A model generated the notes under the pieces. It was not told where the DNA came from and ran no database searches. It saw nothing but the letters and a program-made list of their open reading frames with translations. A stretch of DNA of 10,569 bases. Origin: an uncultured SAR324 cluster bacterium (lineage in GTDB: Bacteria > SAR324 > NAC60-12). This document shows, one piece after another, positions 1 through 6,470 of this stretch. The DNA is taken from the NCBI GenBank assembly GCA_902575715.1, contig CACGSI010000027.1, positions 1-10,569 of the forward strand, given 5' to 3'. The translations under genes were made by a program, and so were the position numbers. Every line of letters begins with the position of its first letter. The stretch's first letter is position 1.

Positions 1-1
1 A

Positions 2-64
2 GAAAAAGAGCTTAAAAAAATTTTATTAGATATGCAAAAATATATTGATGGAAAAAATAAATAA
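2..64 (+). CDS. C-terminal end of an upstream gene (partial)
   Basis: One frame runs open from the left edge of the window to a TAA at 62-64 and reads EKELKKILLDMQKYIDGKNK. The charged, amphipathic composition is typical of a helical protein tail. The other two plus-strand frames are closed early by stops. The gene begins outside the window, so neither family nor length can be judged. It could also be a chance open stretch of about 20 codons in A-rich DNA. Confidence 0.35.
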   Translation, partial: EKELKKILLDMQKYIDGKNK

Positions 65-338
65 ACTTTTATATTAAAAAATTTGTCAATATTTTCATAA
101 TTAAAAATTCTAATCATGATGATAAATTTTTTATTCTTGACTGATGGTATATTGGATTTAATTGAATAAAAAAATTATTTCTATTTTTATCTTTTTAGAA
201 AATATATAATGAAATTAAGAAAAAATTTTATGATTCACTTTTTAGAAGTCTTATCTTTTATGAAGATCTCACTTCACTATTATTATGTAAGAGTTATTAT
301 AAATATAATTTAGGAAAAAATTTTTCTTATAAAATTTG
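65..338. other. AT-rich spacer, no gene seen
   Basis: This is almost pure A/T sequence between the partial upstream gene and the secreted protein at 339. A TTGACT hexamer lies at 137-142, but nothing close to TATAAT sits 16-18 bp downstream, so I do not call a promoter. A 34-codon ATG-to-TAG stretch beginning at 209 looks like chance. AGGA at 312-315 is too far from the start codon at 339 to be a normal ribosome binding site. Confidence 0.5.
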
Positions 339-926
339 ATGAGTAAATTAATAAAAAAAATAATTATATTTATTAACTTTTATTTATTTTTTGTAACATT
401 TCCAACCATCGCTCATCAACCTGTTTTAGATGCTGAAGGAATGAACACAAAAAAGATGCCTTTTATTATAGAACAACCTGAGATTTCTAAAGCTATTTTT
501 TCTGAGCTTAAAGGGGGTGCCCATTACTATAAAATAGAAAGTGATTCTAGTTTTAAATTTTATGCTGGAATTACAGTTCCAAAAATCAATGATTGCCCTT
601 TATTAAATAGGTTCTCTTTTGAAGTTTTAGATGAAAAATTTAATATCATTGAGAGTAAAGATGGAGAAAACTTCAATTGGTGGGCTTGGTATGAAAAACA
701 TGGTGAAAACTGGTATTGGATTGGACCTGAGATCGGAGAAAATTTCAAATCCAATCGTATTTACAAATCCGGTACATATTATATTCGTGTTTACAACAAA
801 TCAAAAACTGGTAAATATGTATTAGCAGTTGGTGATATAGAAAGTTTCCCCTTCACAGTTATATTACGGATGATTTTTACAATGCCAAAAATTAACTCTT
901 ATTATTGGGATAATGGGAATTGCTAA
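339..926 (+). CDS. Secreted aromatic-rich protein of unknown function
   Basis: The 195-residue product (numbered from ATG 339) starts with a basic N-terminus (SKLIKK), a hydrophobic core and an FPTIA cleavage region with HQPVLD following. This is a classical Sec signal peptide cut near residue 25, so the mature protein is extracytoplasmic. The mature part is soluble and rich in aromatics: residues 113-130 hold WWAWYEKHGENWYWIG, and later comes SGTYYIRVYN, which resembles the strand pattern of PPC-like or jelly-roll beta-sandwich domains. Only two Cys remain (86 and 195). The C-terminus is mildly hydrophobic (FPFTVILRMIF) and ends MPKINSYYWDNGNC. A TTG at 336 sits directly before the ATG and could also initiate. 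No Shine-Dalgarno sequence is visible. I recognise the general look of an uncharacterised secreted family but cannot assign a function; the beta-sandwich idea is inference. Confidence 0.82.
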   Translation: MSKLIKKIIIFINFYLFFVTFPTIAHQPVLDAEGMNTKKMPFIIEQPEISKAIFSELKGGAHYYKIESDSSFKFYAGITVPKINDCPLLNRFSFEVLDEKFNIIESKDGENFNWWAWYEKHGENWYWIGPEIGENFKSNRIYKSGTYYIRVYNKSKTGKYVLAVGDIESFPFTVILRMIFTMPKINSYYWDNGNC

Positions 927-1013
927 ATTTTGTAATACTATTAATTTGTTATGGTTCCCATAGCCTTAGACTTTAAAATCATATTTAAAAAAAAATTTTA
1001 AATAATTCTTAAT

Positions 1014-2056
1014 ATGACAAAAAAAAAAATTACGAAACATTAAAAGATATTCAAATCATATTATCTAGAATAACTGTATTAATTCTAATATTTGTTTTAA
1101 CTTCATGTAAAAAGAGCGACGAAGACTCACAAGCTTCTTCTACAACCTCATGTAGTTCTTACACCACTACTTGCAATCAGCAAAATGATCTAACAAATAT
1201 TCCTACTTTATATAAAACTGCCCTGACTAAGTTTACTACAGTCAATAGTAAATATCTTATAAATGTATGCACTGAAGATTCAGATGGTGATGGTAATGCT
1301 GATTATATGGTTGTAGAGTCTTCTAATAGACCAGAACATAAATCAGTATACTGGCAAGCTACCAACGCTCTTTACGAAGCTTTTGATTTTGCAACAAATC
1401 TCCACAAGTATGCGGAGACTAAAACATCAGCTTCATACAGTGGAACCCCGGCCTCAGCTGGTAATAACAAGATTGAGGAACAATGTATTACGATGAAAAT
1501 GCCTATAAGTCCTGCAGAAGCAACATCAAAAAAAAAGACAACATATAGTACCATTGGGTTGTCTCTAAACGGTATTTCATTTTTTAATGAAAATGCGGCT
1601 CCCGGAGATCAAATAACGAATGAATTATTTACTTTTGATCAATGCTCAGGGCATCCAGAAAGTCATGGTGTATATCACTATCACGTAGACCCCGTTTGTT
1701 TGATTAGAGATTTAGGGGGAAGTGTTGTCGATAACAGCACAACAGTTGGAGGAACTACTTATACATGGATTCAAGATAATGGCACTAATGCCGGCCTACT
1801 TTTGGGATTCCTTTTAGATGGATTCCCTGTGTATGGACCAGCAGTTTCTGGTGACAATCATACATATTCTGGTTCATCAACTCCAAGTATAGATTCCTAT
1901 AATGGGCATACTCATACTACTGCTGAATTTCAAAGTGGAAGTGGCATATACCACTACCACGTTAAAACTGGGAATGTAGGCGGTACGAGTAGCAATGTTT
2001 TTTGGATTACGAATGAAAAGTATTATGGTAACCCCGGAACTGTTACTGTCAGATAA
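1014..2056 (+). CDS. YHYH-domain lipoprotein, apparently frameshifted at an A11 tract
   Basis: The body contains the two signature motifs of the YHYH family (PF14240, function unknown): GVYHYHVDP near 1669-1695 and GIYHYHVKT near 1942-1968. The uninterrupted ATG-initiated part is only 1307-2056 (249 aa). However, the same frame is open upstream to about 1013 and encodes ITVLILIFVLTSC, a lipoprotein signal whose lipobox Cys codon is at 1106-1108, followed by KKSDEDS, a Cys-containing stretch and the DSDGDGNAD loop next to SNRPEHKSVYW. That upstream frame has no ATG, GTG, TTG or CTG before the signal. The only sensible start, ATG 1014, lies one base out of frame across an 11-A run at 1019-1029. 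One extra A would give MTKKKNYETLKDIQ joined to the lipoprotein and a 347-aa protein. The body is less AT-rich than its neighbours: 25-27 G+C per 60 bases in three lines counted. The gene is convergent with the pirin gene. Confidence 0.8.
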
Positions 2057-2074
2057 AAAATAGATTTAAATTAT

Positions 2075-2093
2075 ATAAAAAAATCCTTTTTAT
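2075..2093. terminator. Weak AT-only hairpin between convergent genes
   Basis: ATAAAAA (2075-2081) and TTTTTAT (2087-2093) form a 7-bp stem with a 5-base loop, placed between the YHYH stop and the pirin stop. It could end transcription from either side because each arm supplies a U-rich tract. No G-C pair is present, so its stability would be low and it may simply be AT-rich chance. Confidence 0.22.
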
Positions 2094-2164
2094 CATATTT
2101 AAATAGTTAAATGGCTTCACTTGAAAGGGCATAATATTCTATTCTCCTTATTAATAATGATTTA

Positions 2165-3043
2165 CTAGTTAACTAAATTACCCATCCTTCCATCTTGAAA
2201 ATCTTGAATAGCTTCTAAAATTTCTTTTTTTGTGTTCATTACAAAAGGACCATACGCTTCAATGGGCTCATCAATAGGTTCTCCATTAAGGATTAAAACT
2301 TTTGAATCCTTACCTATATTCAAATTAATTTCAGATCCATTTTGACTGAAAATACCCAAATTACCTTTCTGGATTAGATTATGATTAAAATATGTCTTCC
2401 CCAAAATTTGAAAAAGTAAAGTGTTACTTCCTTTTGAAAAAGGAATCTTATATTTAAAATTTTCATTGCTGCTTATCTCAAAGATATTGATTTTAGTAAA
2501 AGTTTTTACGGGAGATAATGCGGTCTCAAAACAGCCAGCAATTATTTTAATCTTTAGGTTCCCTTTATTTTTATAAATTATAGGAAAATCAGTTTCTTCG
2601 AAAGATTGATACCTAGGATTGGTCATTTTGAAATTTGAAGGAAGATTTACCCAAAGTTGTATCATTTCAAATTCACCCCCTTTTTTAGCAAATTTTCTGG
2701 AATGGAATTCATCATGTACAACTCCTTTACCAGCGGTCATCCATTGAACTCCGCCAGTTTTTATAATTCCTCCACCACCAGCTGAATCTCTGTGCTCAAC
2801 TTCTCCACTAATTGCAAATGTTACTGTTTCAAATCCACGATGGGGGTGCTCTCCTACACCAAGTTTTTTTTTTGTTGAAGGGAAATATTTTGGTGATGCA
2901 TGGTCTAAAAGTATAAAAGGACTTATATTCTTGTGATCTTCAGAATGCATAGAAAAAATAGAACTAACATAAAATCCATCACCAACCCAGTGTTTCTCTT
3001 TGGGCATAATGATTTTGATTAATTCTTTTTCTTGAAAATCCAT
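2165..3043 (-). CDS. Pirin-family protein (bicupin)
   Basis: This is a cytoplasmic two-domain cupin of 292 aa, the usual pirin length. The N-terminal cupin carries the complete metal site: HPHRG gives His66 and His68, and VVHDEFH gives His110 and Glu112, matching the His56/His58/His101/Glu103 pattern of human pirin. Between them lie FETVTF, HRDSAGGGG and GGVQWMTAGKG, all typical of the family. The C-terminal domain ends with the standard GEPIDEPIEAYGPFVMNT and DFQDGRMGN stretch. Bacterial pirins include quercetin dioxygenases (such as E. coli YhhW) and proteins binding metabolic enzymes; which role applies here cannot be seen. The first ATG gives a short DFQEKELIKI extension before the conserved region, and a second Met at residue 13 is possible. 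No clear ribosome binding site. The gene stands alone and converges with the YHYH gene. Confidence 0.95.
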   Translation of the reverse strand: MDFQEKELIKIIMPKEKHWVGDGFYVSSIFSMHSEDHKNISPFILLDHASPKYFPSTKKKLGVGEHPHRGFETVTFAISGEVEHRDSAGGGGIIKTGGVQWMTAGKGVVHDEFHSRKFAKKGGEFEMIQLWVNLPSNFKMTNPRYQSFEETDFPIIYKNKGNLKIKIIAGCFETALSPVKTFTKINIFEISSNENFKYKIPFSKGSNTLLFQILGKTYFNHNLIQKGNLGIFSQNGSEINLNIGKDSKVLILNGEPIDEPIEAYGPFVMNTKKEILEAIQDFQDGRMGNLVN

Positions 3044-3649
3044 AAAATGATTAAATTATAGAGATATTTAATGTTTTACAAATAACAAAATTATTCTAGA
3101 ATTCCGTTTATTTCACAAAAATTAAGATGAAACAAGTTGCAGGATTTAAAGTAATTATAAAATTTTTAGATTTAAAAAGAAAATTAAAATTTTGTTAATA
3201 AAAAATATTTGCTGAAATCTACTTAAAAATTAATTATATTAAGCTGCATTGATTTTAATCAGGAAAATAAAATATTATACTGAATCATGCAAATTGTTTC
3301 TTACGGCAATTTTAATTAAAAATATTTTTCATAATAATGTCTTCTTGATATGCTTACCAATTATCGTTAATTTTTGATCAAAAAAGGACTCACTTCAAAA
3401 AATTTTTGCAGTATTTAGTAGGCAAATTATATAACTCTAATCCTATCTAATTTTTTTGAAAAAATCATTTAGGTTGTTAACTCTCCTGATATATTTTTAT
3501 CATTATTTTTTAAAAAATATTTTATATTAATACATTCTAGTTAAGTTGTGTTTGTGAGAATAAATATTTTTTAAATTTTACATCTTTATTCATTTATGTT
3601 TGAAATTTTTAGATTGATTTATTTTTCCAAAATCAGATGAAAAAATTTT
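3044..3649. other. 606-bp gene-free AT-rich spacer (divergent pirin / MFS)
   Basis: This spacer separates the pirin gene (minus) from the MFS gene (plus), so it should hold both promoters. I find no convincing sigma70 pair that stands out from the A/T background. The longest items are tiny ATG frames, such as a 23-codon one at 3127-3198, which I treat as chance. TTAACTCTCC at 3477-3486 resembles the left half of the CueR dyad at 5588, but the right half is missing. No tRNA-like, repeat or transposon-end structure was recognised. Confidence 0.5.
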
Positions 3650-5041
3650 ATGAAAATAAAAAATAACAAAAATCCATCATGGTCAATGCTATATGGAGAA
3701 GGAAATATTTTTAGACTATTATTCCTTTGCTTTGGTGTTTGGTTATATGCCGCAGATTCTACTTTGATTGCTACGTTAATACCAATTGTAGTTGAAGATA
3801 TTGGAGGAATTCCTCTTCTTAGTTGGGCTTATACATTATTTCAACTAGGTTCCGTTGTGACTGGTGCAATTGCGGGATTAATTGTAATTCGTATAGGAAT
3901 CGCCAATTCAGAAATAATTGTAGGAATTCTATATTTATTAGGATGTGCAATAAGCTCATTTGCTAATGATATGCCCACATTTGTCTTTGGGAGACTTTTG
4001 CAAGGTATGGGAGGGGGAGGATTAGTTTCTCTTGCATTTATTGGTGGAGCTTCGATGTTTCCAAAGAAATTGTTTGTTAGGGTTATTGCTATTATGTCGG
4101 GTTTTTGGGGTATTTCGTCTTTATGTGGTCCTTTGATAGGAGGATTTTTTGCGAATATCGGGAATTGGCGTGGAGCCTTCTGGGCATTTTGTGTTCAAGG
4201 AATAATATTTGTTATAATTGCAGCACCGTTACTTAATAAATTTTCTCAAGTTGAAAAAAAAATTACATCCACAATTCCTTTTGCTAGATTATGCATTTTG
4301 GGGTTGTCTGTTTTGTTAATATGTCAGGCTGGTACGTTTTCAAATATTGCTATTTCAATTACCATATGTATTGTCGGAATCATGGTTTTAGCATTTTTTA
4401 TTAAACAGGATTCCTTAAGTAAAAACAGTATTTTTCCTAGGGGGATCCTAAATCCATTCTCTTATGCGGGTTCGGGGTTGTTAATGATATCGTCATTTTT
4501 CATGGCAACTATTTCATTTACTGTATATGGACCATTACTAATGCATATCCTTTTTGGAGTAAGTCCACTAAGTGCAGGCTATATTATAGCATTACAATCA
4601 ATCGGATGGACAGTTTTAGCTATTTTGTCATCAGGAATTTTGGAAAAAACTGAAAAGTTATTTATTAGGTTGGGAGCATTTTTTATTAGTATTTCCTCGT
4701 TAGGGTTAGTTTTTACCATGCCAATGGGGCCAATATGGTTAATAGCTTTTTTTTCTACAATAATGGGTATGGGCTTTGGGATGTCTTGGAGCTTTGTATC
4801 AAAGAGAATAATAACCTCATTACCTGAAAATGAAAGAGTTCAGGCATCAGGCTCTATCCCCACTTTTATGCGACTTTCAATGGCACTAGGATCAGCTTTC
4901 AGCGGGATAATTGCAAATTTTTCAGGATTTTCTGAAGATAGTAGTATATTTGTAGCTAGAAATGTAGCTTTTTGGTGTTTATTTTCATTTCTACCATTAA
5001 TCATCTTAGGAATTATTTTCGCTTGGCGAATTAGTAAATAA
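3650..5041 (+). CDS. MFS transporter, DHA2/EmrB-QacA-like exporter
   Basis: The 463-residue polytopic membrane protein looks like a drug:proton antiporter of the inner membrane. Helix 1 holds WLYAADSTLIATLIP (about 31-45) with an acidic residue at Asp36, followed by the DHA2-like VVEDIGG. GRLLQGMGGGGL (114-125) and GFWGISSLCGPLIGG (151-165) correspond to the conserved GRxxQGxGGG stretch and to antiporter motif C (GxxxGPxxGG). WRGAFW (173-178) before the next helix is also family-typical. Further hydrophobic segments continue to about residue 457, consistent with 12-14 helices. The cytoplasmic loop near 195-212 is short and basic. ATG 3650 is chosen because the only nearby upstream ATG (3637) is out of frame and stops after nine codons. 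The gene is monocistronic and converges with cueR. The substrate cannot be read from sequence, and nothing shows control by copper despite the neighbour. Confidence 0.93.
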   Translation: MKIKNNKNPSWSMLYGEGNIFRLLFLCFGVWLYAADSTLIATLIPIVVEDIGGIPLLSWAYTLFQLGSVVTGAIAGLIVIRIGIANSEIIVGILYLLGCAISSFANDMPTFVFGRLLQGMGGGGLVSLAFIGGASMFPKKLFVRVIAIMSGFWGISSLCGPLIGGFFANIGNWRGAFWAFCVQGIIFVIIAAPLLNKFSQVEKKITSTIPFARLCILGLSVLLICQAGTFSNIAISITICIVGIMVLAFFIKQDSLSKNSIFPRGILNPFSYAGSGLLMISSFFMATISFTVYGPLLMHILFGVSPLSAGYIIALQSIGWTVLAILSSGILEKTEKLFIRLGAFFISISSLGLVFTMPMGPIWLIAFFSTIMGMGFGMSWSFVSKRIITSLPENERVQASGSIPTFMRLSMALGSAFSGIIANFSGFSEDSSIFVARNVAFWCLFSFLPLIILGIIFAWRISK

Positions 5042-5199
5042 TAAAATACTTTTGGTTAATACTATAAATAGCTAGTCTTTATAATCCCCATTATCAGGCA
5101 TACATTGTTTTCAATTTGTATTTATAATATTTATTTTATTAATTAAGTGTATTTTTGTAACTATTTTCTTATTCAAGTTTTTTCTTATATTTTTATTAG

Positions 5200-5586
5200 C
5201 TAATTTGATAATTCTTCAATAATAGGACATTCCGGACTATTATCTCCACTGCACATACTAATTAATCTAGTTAGCTCATCATTAAGATATTGTAGTTCTT
5301 GTTGTTTTTTTAATATTTCTTTAAGTCTTTTAGATGCTAATTTTTTTACCATAATACTTGAACGTTTTTTGTTTTTGTATAAATCAAGTAATTCCCTGCA
5401 ATCTGGGATAGAAAAACCAAACTCGCGAGCACGTCTTACAAAAATAAGCTTTTTGATATCGTTTTCATTAAATATTCTGTAGCCAGAATCCTTACGCTCT
5501 GAAGGATCTACCAAATGTATATCTGAATAATATCGGATAGTTTTTATGCTAAGACCAGAAATTTTAGAAGCTTTCGAAATATTCAT
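5200..5586 (-). CDS. cueR: CueR-type copper-responsive MerR-family regulator
   Basis: Cytoplasmic transcription activator of 128 aa. It starts MNISKASKISGLSIKTIRYY, the MerR winged-helix DNA-binding domain, then the SGYR wing, a long dimerisation helix (about 78-108) and the metal loop CSGDNSPEC followed by PIIEELS. Against E. coli CueR recalled from memory it aligns without gaps: the two Cu(I)-coordinating cysteines fall at 112 and 120, and Ser77, diagnostic of monovalent-metal sensors, is in place. The CCHH tail of E. coli CueR is absent. ATG 5586 is preferred over a 17-codon upstream extension because it reproduces the family N-terminus exactly and has GGAG (5597-5594) seven bases upstream; the extension would run through the promoter. 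The gene is divergent from a DUF4396 gene and shares its operator, which indicates autoregulation. Gold or silver response cannot be excluded. Confidence 0.94.
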   Translation of the reverse strand: MNISKASKISGLSIKTIRYYSDIHLVDPSERKDSGYRIFNENDIKKLIFVRRAREFGFSIPDCRELLDLYKNKKRSSIMVKKLASKRLKEILKKQQELQYLNDELTRLISMCSGDNSPECPIIEELSN

Positions 5587-5587
5587 G

Positions 5588-5618
5588 TTGACTCTCCAGT
5601 AAGTGGATAGTTTAAAAT
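5588..5618 (+). promoter_or_regulatory. CueR/MerR-type promoter with operator dyad, driving the DUF4396 gene
   Basis: TTGACT (-35, 5588-5593) and TAAAAT (-10, 5613-5618) are separated by 19 bp, the overlong spacing that MerR-family activators correct by distorting DNA. Centred in it is ACTCTCC (5591-5597), seven bases, then GGATAGT (5605-5611). The arms match as inverted repeats at six of seven positions. This is the arrangement known for copA- and mer-type promoters. Transcription would start near 5625, about 40 bases before the DUF4396 ATG. Confidence 0.85.
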
Positions 5619-5637
5619 AAATTCTATCAATTTTCAA
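5609..5637 (-). promoter_or_regulatory. Likely sigma70 promoter of cueR, overlapping the operator
   Basis: On the minus strand, TTGAAA (5637-5632) and TAAACT (5614-5609) are separated by exactly 17 bp. The -10 overlaps the right arm of the CueR dyad, so regulator binding could limit its own synthesis. The predicted start near 5602 would leave a leader of only about 16 bases, containing the GGAG that precedes the cueR ATG. AT-rich background makes chance matches common, but position and spacing fit well. Confidence 0.55.
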
Positions 5638-5666
5638 CTATATAAAAATGTATAATTTTTTTAAAA

Positions 5667-6095
5667 ATGTTTTCAATAAATTGGAAATGTAAGCAATCTT
5701 GGAAGAAATCTTCTAAAAATACTTTGTGGTGTTTATTAGGTTGTTCAATAGGAGATTTTGGAACAATAGCATTTTTTCAGTTTTCAGGAATTTCTTGGCC
5801 CACAATTTCGATAATGTTATTAGCTATAATTAACGGATTAGTTTCATCCATATTACTTGAGACTATAGTTTTAACAAAACAAATGACATTCAGAAATGCT
5901 TTTAAAACTGCGATTGGCATGTCACTTATATCTATGATTGCCATGGAAATTGCTATGAATTCCATAGATTATTTTTTTACAGGTGGTGCGATACTTACCT
6001 GGTGGGTTATTCCTATAATGCTTTTAGTAGGATTTATTACGCCTTTGCCATACAACTATTGGCGTTTAAAGTCTTTTGGCTTAAACTGTCATTGA
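5667..6095 (+). CDS. DUF4396-family membrane protein, putative copper-regulated
   Basis: This is a 142-aa integral membrane protein. Residues 18-30 (NTLWCLLGCSIGD) and the LLET, MSLISMIAMEIAMNSIDYFFTGG and PLPYNYWRLK stretches match the DUF4396 family (PF14342) as I know it. About four hydrophobic segments are visible, near 20-38, 46-66, 80-98 and 110-127. Possible metal ligands are striking for a copper-controlled gene: Cys22 and Cys26 in helix 1, a run of Met residues (85, 90, 93, 97) around Glu94 in helix 3, and a C-terminal Cys141-His142. The gene lies directly downstream of the CueR-type promoter, and its stop is seven bases before the ATG of the cytochrome c gene, so the two are probably cotranscribed. 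No ribosome binding site is visible. No biochemical function of DUF4396 is known to me; a role in copper handling is inferred from context and residues. Confidence 0.88.
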   Translation: MFSINWKCKQSWKKSSKNTLWCLLGCSIGDFGTIAFFQFSGISWPTISIMLLAIINGLVSSILLETIVLTKQMTFRNAFKTAIGMSLISMIAMEIAMNSIDYFFTGGAILTWWVIPIMLLVGFITPLPYNYWRLKSFGLNCH

Positions 6096-6102
6096 AGTGG
6101 AT

Positions 6103-6351
6103 ATGATAAATACAAAATATTATTTTTACTTGATTGTTATGATATGTATTTTATTATATTTTTTGTTTACAAAATTAGAAAACTTGAATAAAACTGAAAA
6201 AGTAAATTTTAATGAAAATATGCCTCTAGTTGAAGTTAAATTGCCAAAGTATTTCTCAGAAAGTGCCAAAATGGGAAAGGATTTATTCAATGAAAATTGT
6301 TCTGCATGTCATGGGTTAAATGCATCAGGTAAAGAAGGATACTTACTATGA
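6103..6351 (+). CDS. Membrane-anchored c-type cytochrome, truncated after the haem motif
   Basis: The product has an N-terminal hydrophobic segment (YYFYLIVMICILLYFLF), a polar linker, and then the start of a cytochrome c domain: MGKDLFNENCSACHGLNASGKEG. CSACH is the covalent haem site; numbered from GTG 6097 these are Cys68, Cys71 and His72 of 84 residues. Intact class I cytochromes continue for some 60-80 more residues and supply a Met axial ligand. Here the frame ends in TGA TAA about a dozen residues after CxxCH, and the other two plus-strand frames do not resume the expected domain before 6470. The gene is therefore truncated and probably a pseudogene, or a haem-binding stub at best. GTG 6097 is an alternative start two codons upstream. 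It follows the DUF4396 gene within one transcription unit under the CueR-type promoter, which suggests a redox partner role in periplasmic copper oxidation. Confidence 0.7.
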   Translation: MINTKYYFYLIVMICILLYFLFTKLENLNKTEKVNFNENMPLVEVKLPKYFSESAKMGKDLFNENCSACHGLNASGKEGYLL

Positions 6352-6470
6352 TAAGAGAAAATAGTTGGAAAATCTTTTTTTAAAAATTAAAATCTCTTTC
6401 TAGATTAAGTAAAGCATATAAATTTCAAAGAAATCATATTATTAGGAATATCTAATTTTTTTGAGTGATT

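Noticed and set aside
137..165. TTGACT hexamer as a possible promoter for the gene at 339
   Set aside because: The bases 17-18 bp downstream (AATTGA, ATTGAA) are poor -10 matches and the position is about 200 bp from the gene.
209..313. 34-codon ATG frame before the secreted protein
   Set aside because: No initiation signal and no recognisable sequence pattern; composition matches the surrounding A/T spacer.
950..964. Short hairpin TATGG-TTC-CCATA after the first secreted gene
   Set aside because: Only a 5-bp stem with no following T-run, so a terminator call is not justified.
3127..3198. 23-codon ATG frame in the pirin/MFS spacer
   Set aside because: Too short, no ribosome binding site, Lys/Leu/Phe-rich as expected from A/T background.
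3477..3486. TTAACTCTCC, similar to the left half of the CueR operator, upstream of the MFS gene
   Set aside because: The right arm (GGATAGT-like) is absent at the required distance, and it lies about 165 bp from the MFS start. It is not enough for a second CueR site.
5587..5637. N-terminal extension of the CueR frame by 17 codons (to 5637)
   Set aside because: It would translate the operator and promoter region, breaks the family N-terminus (MNIS...), and lies upstream of the predicted transcription start.
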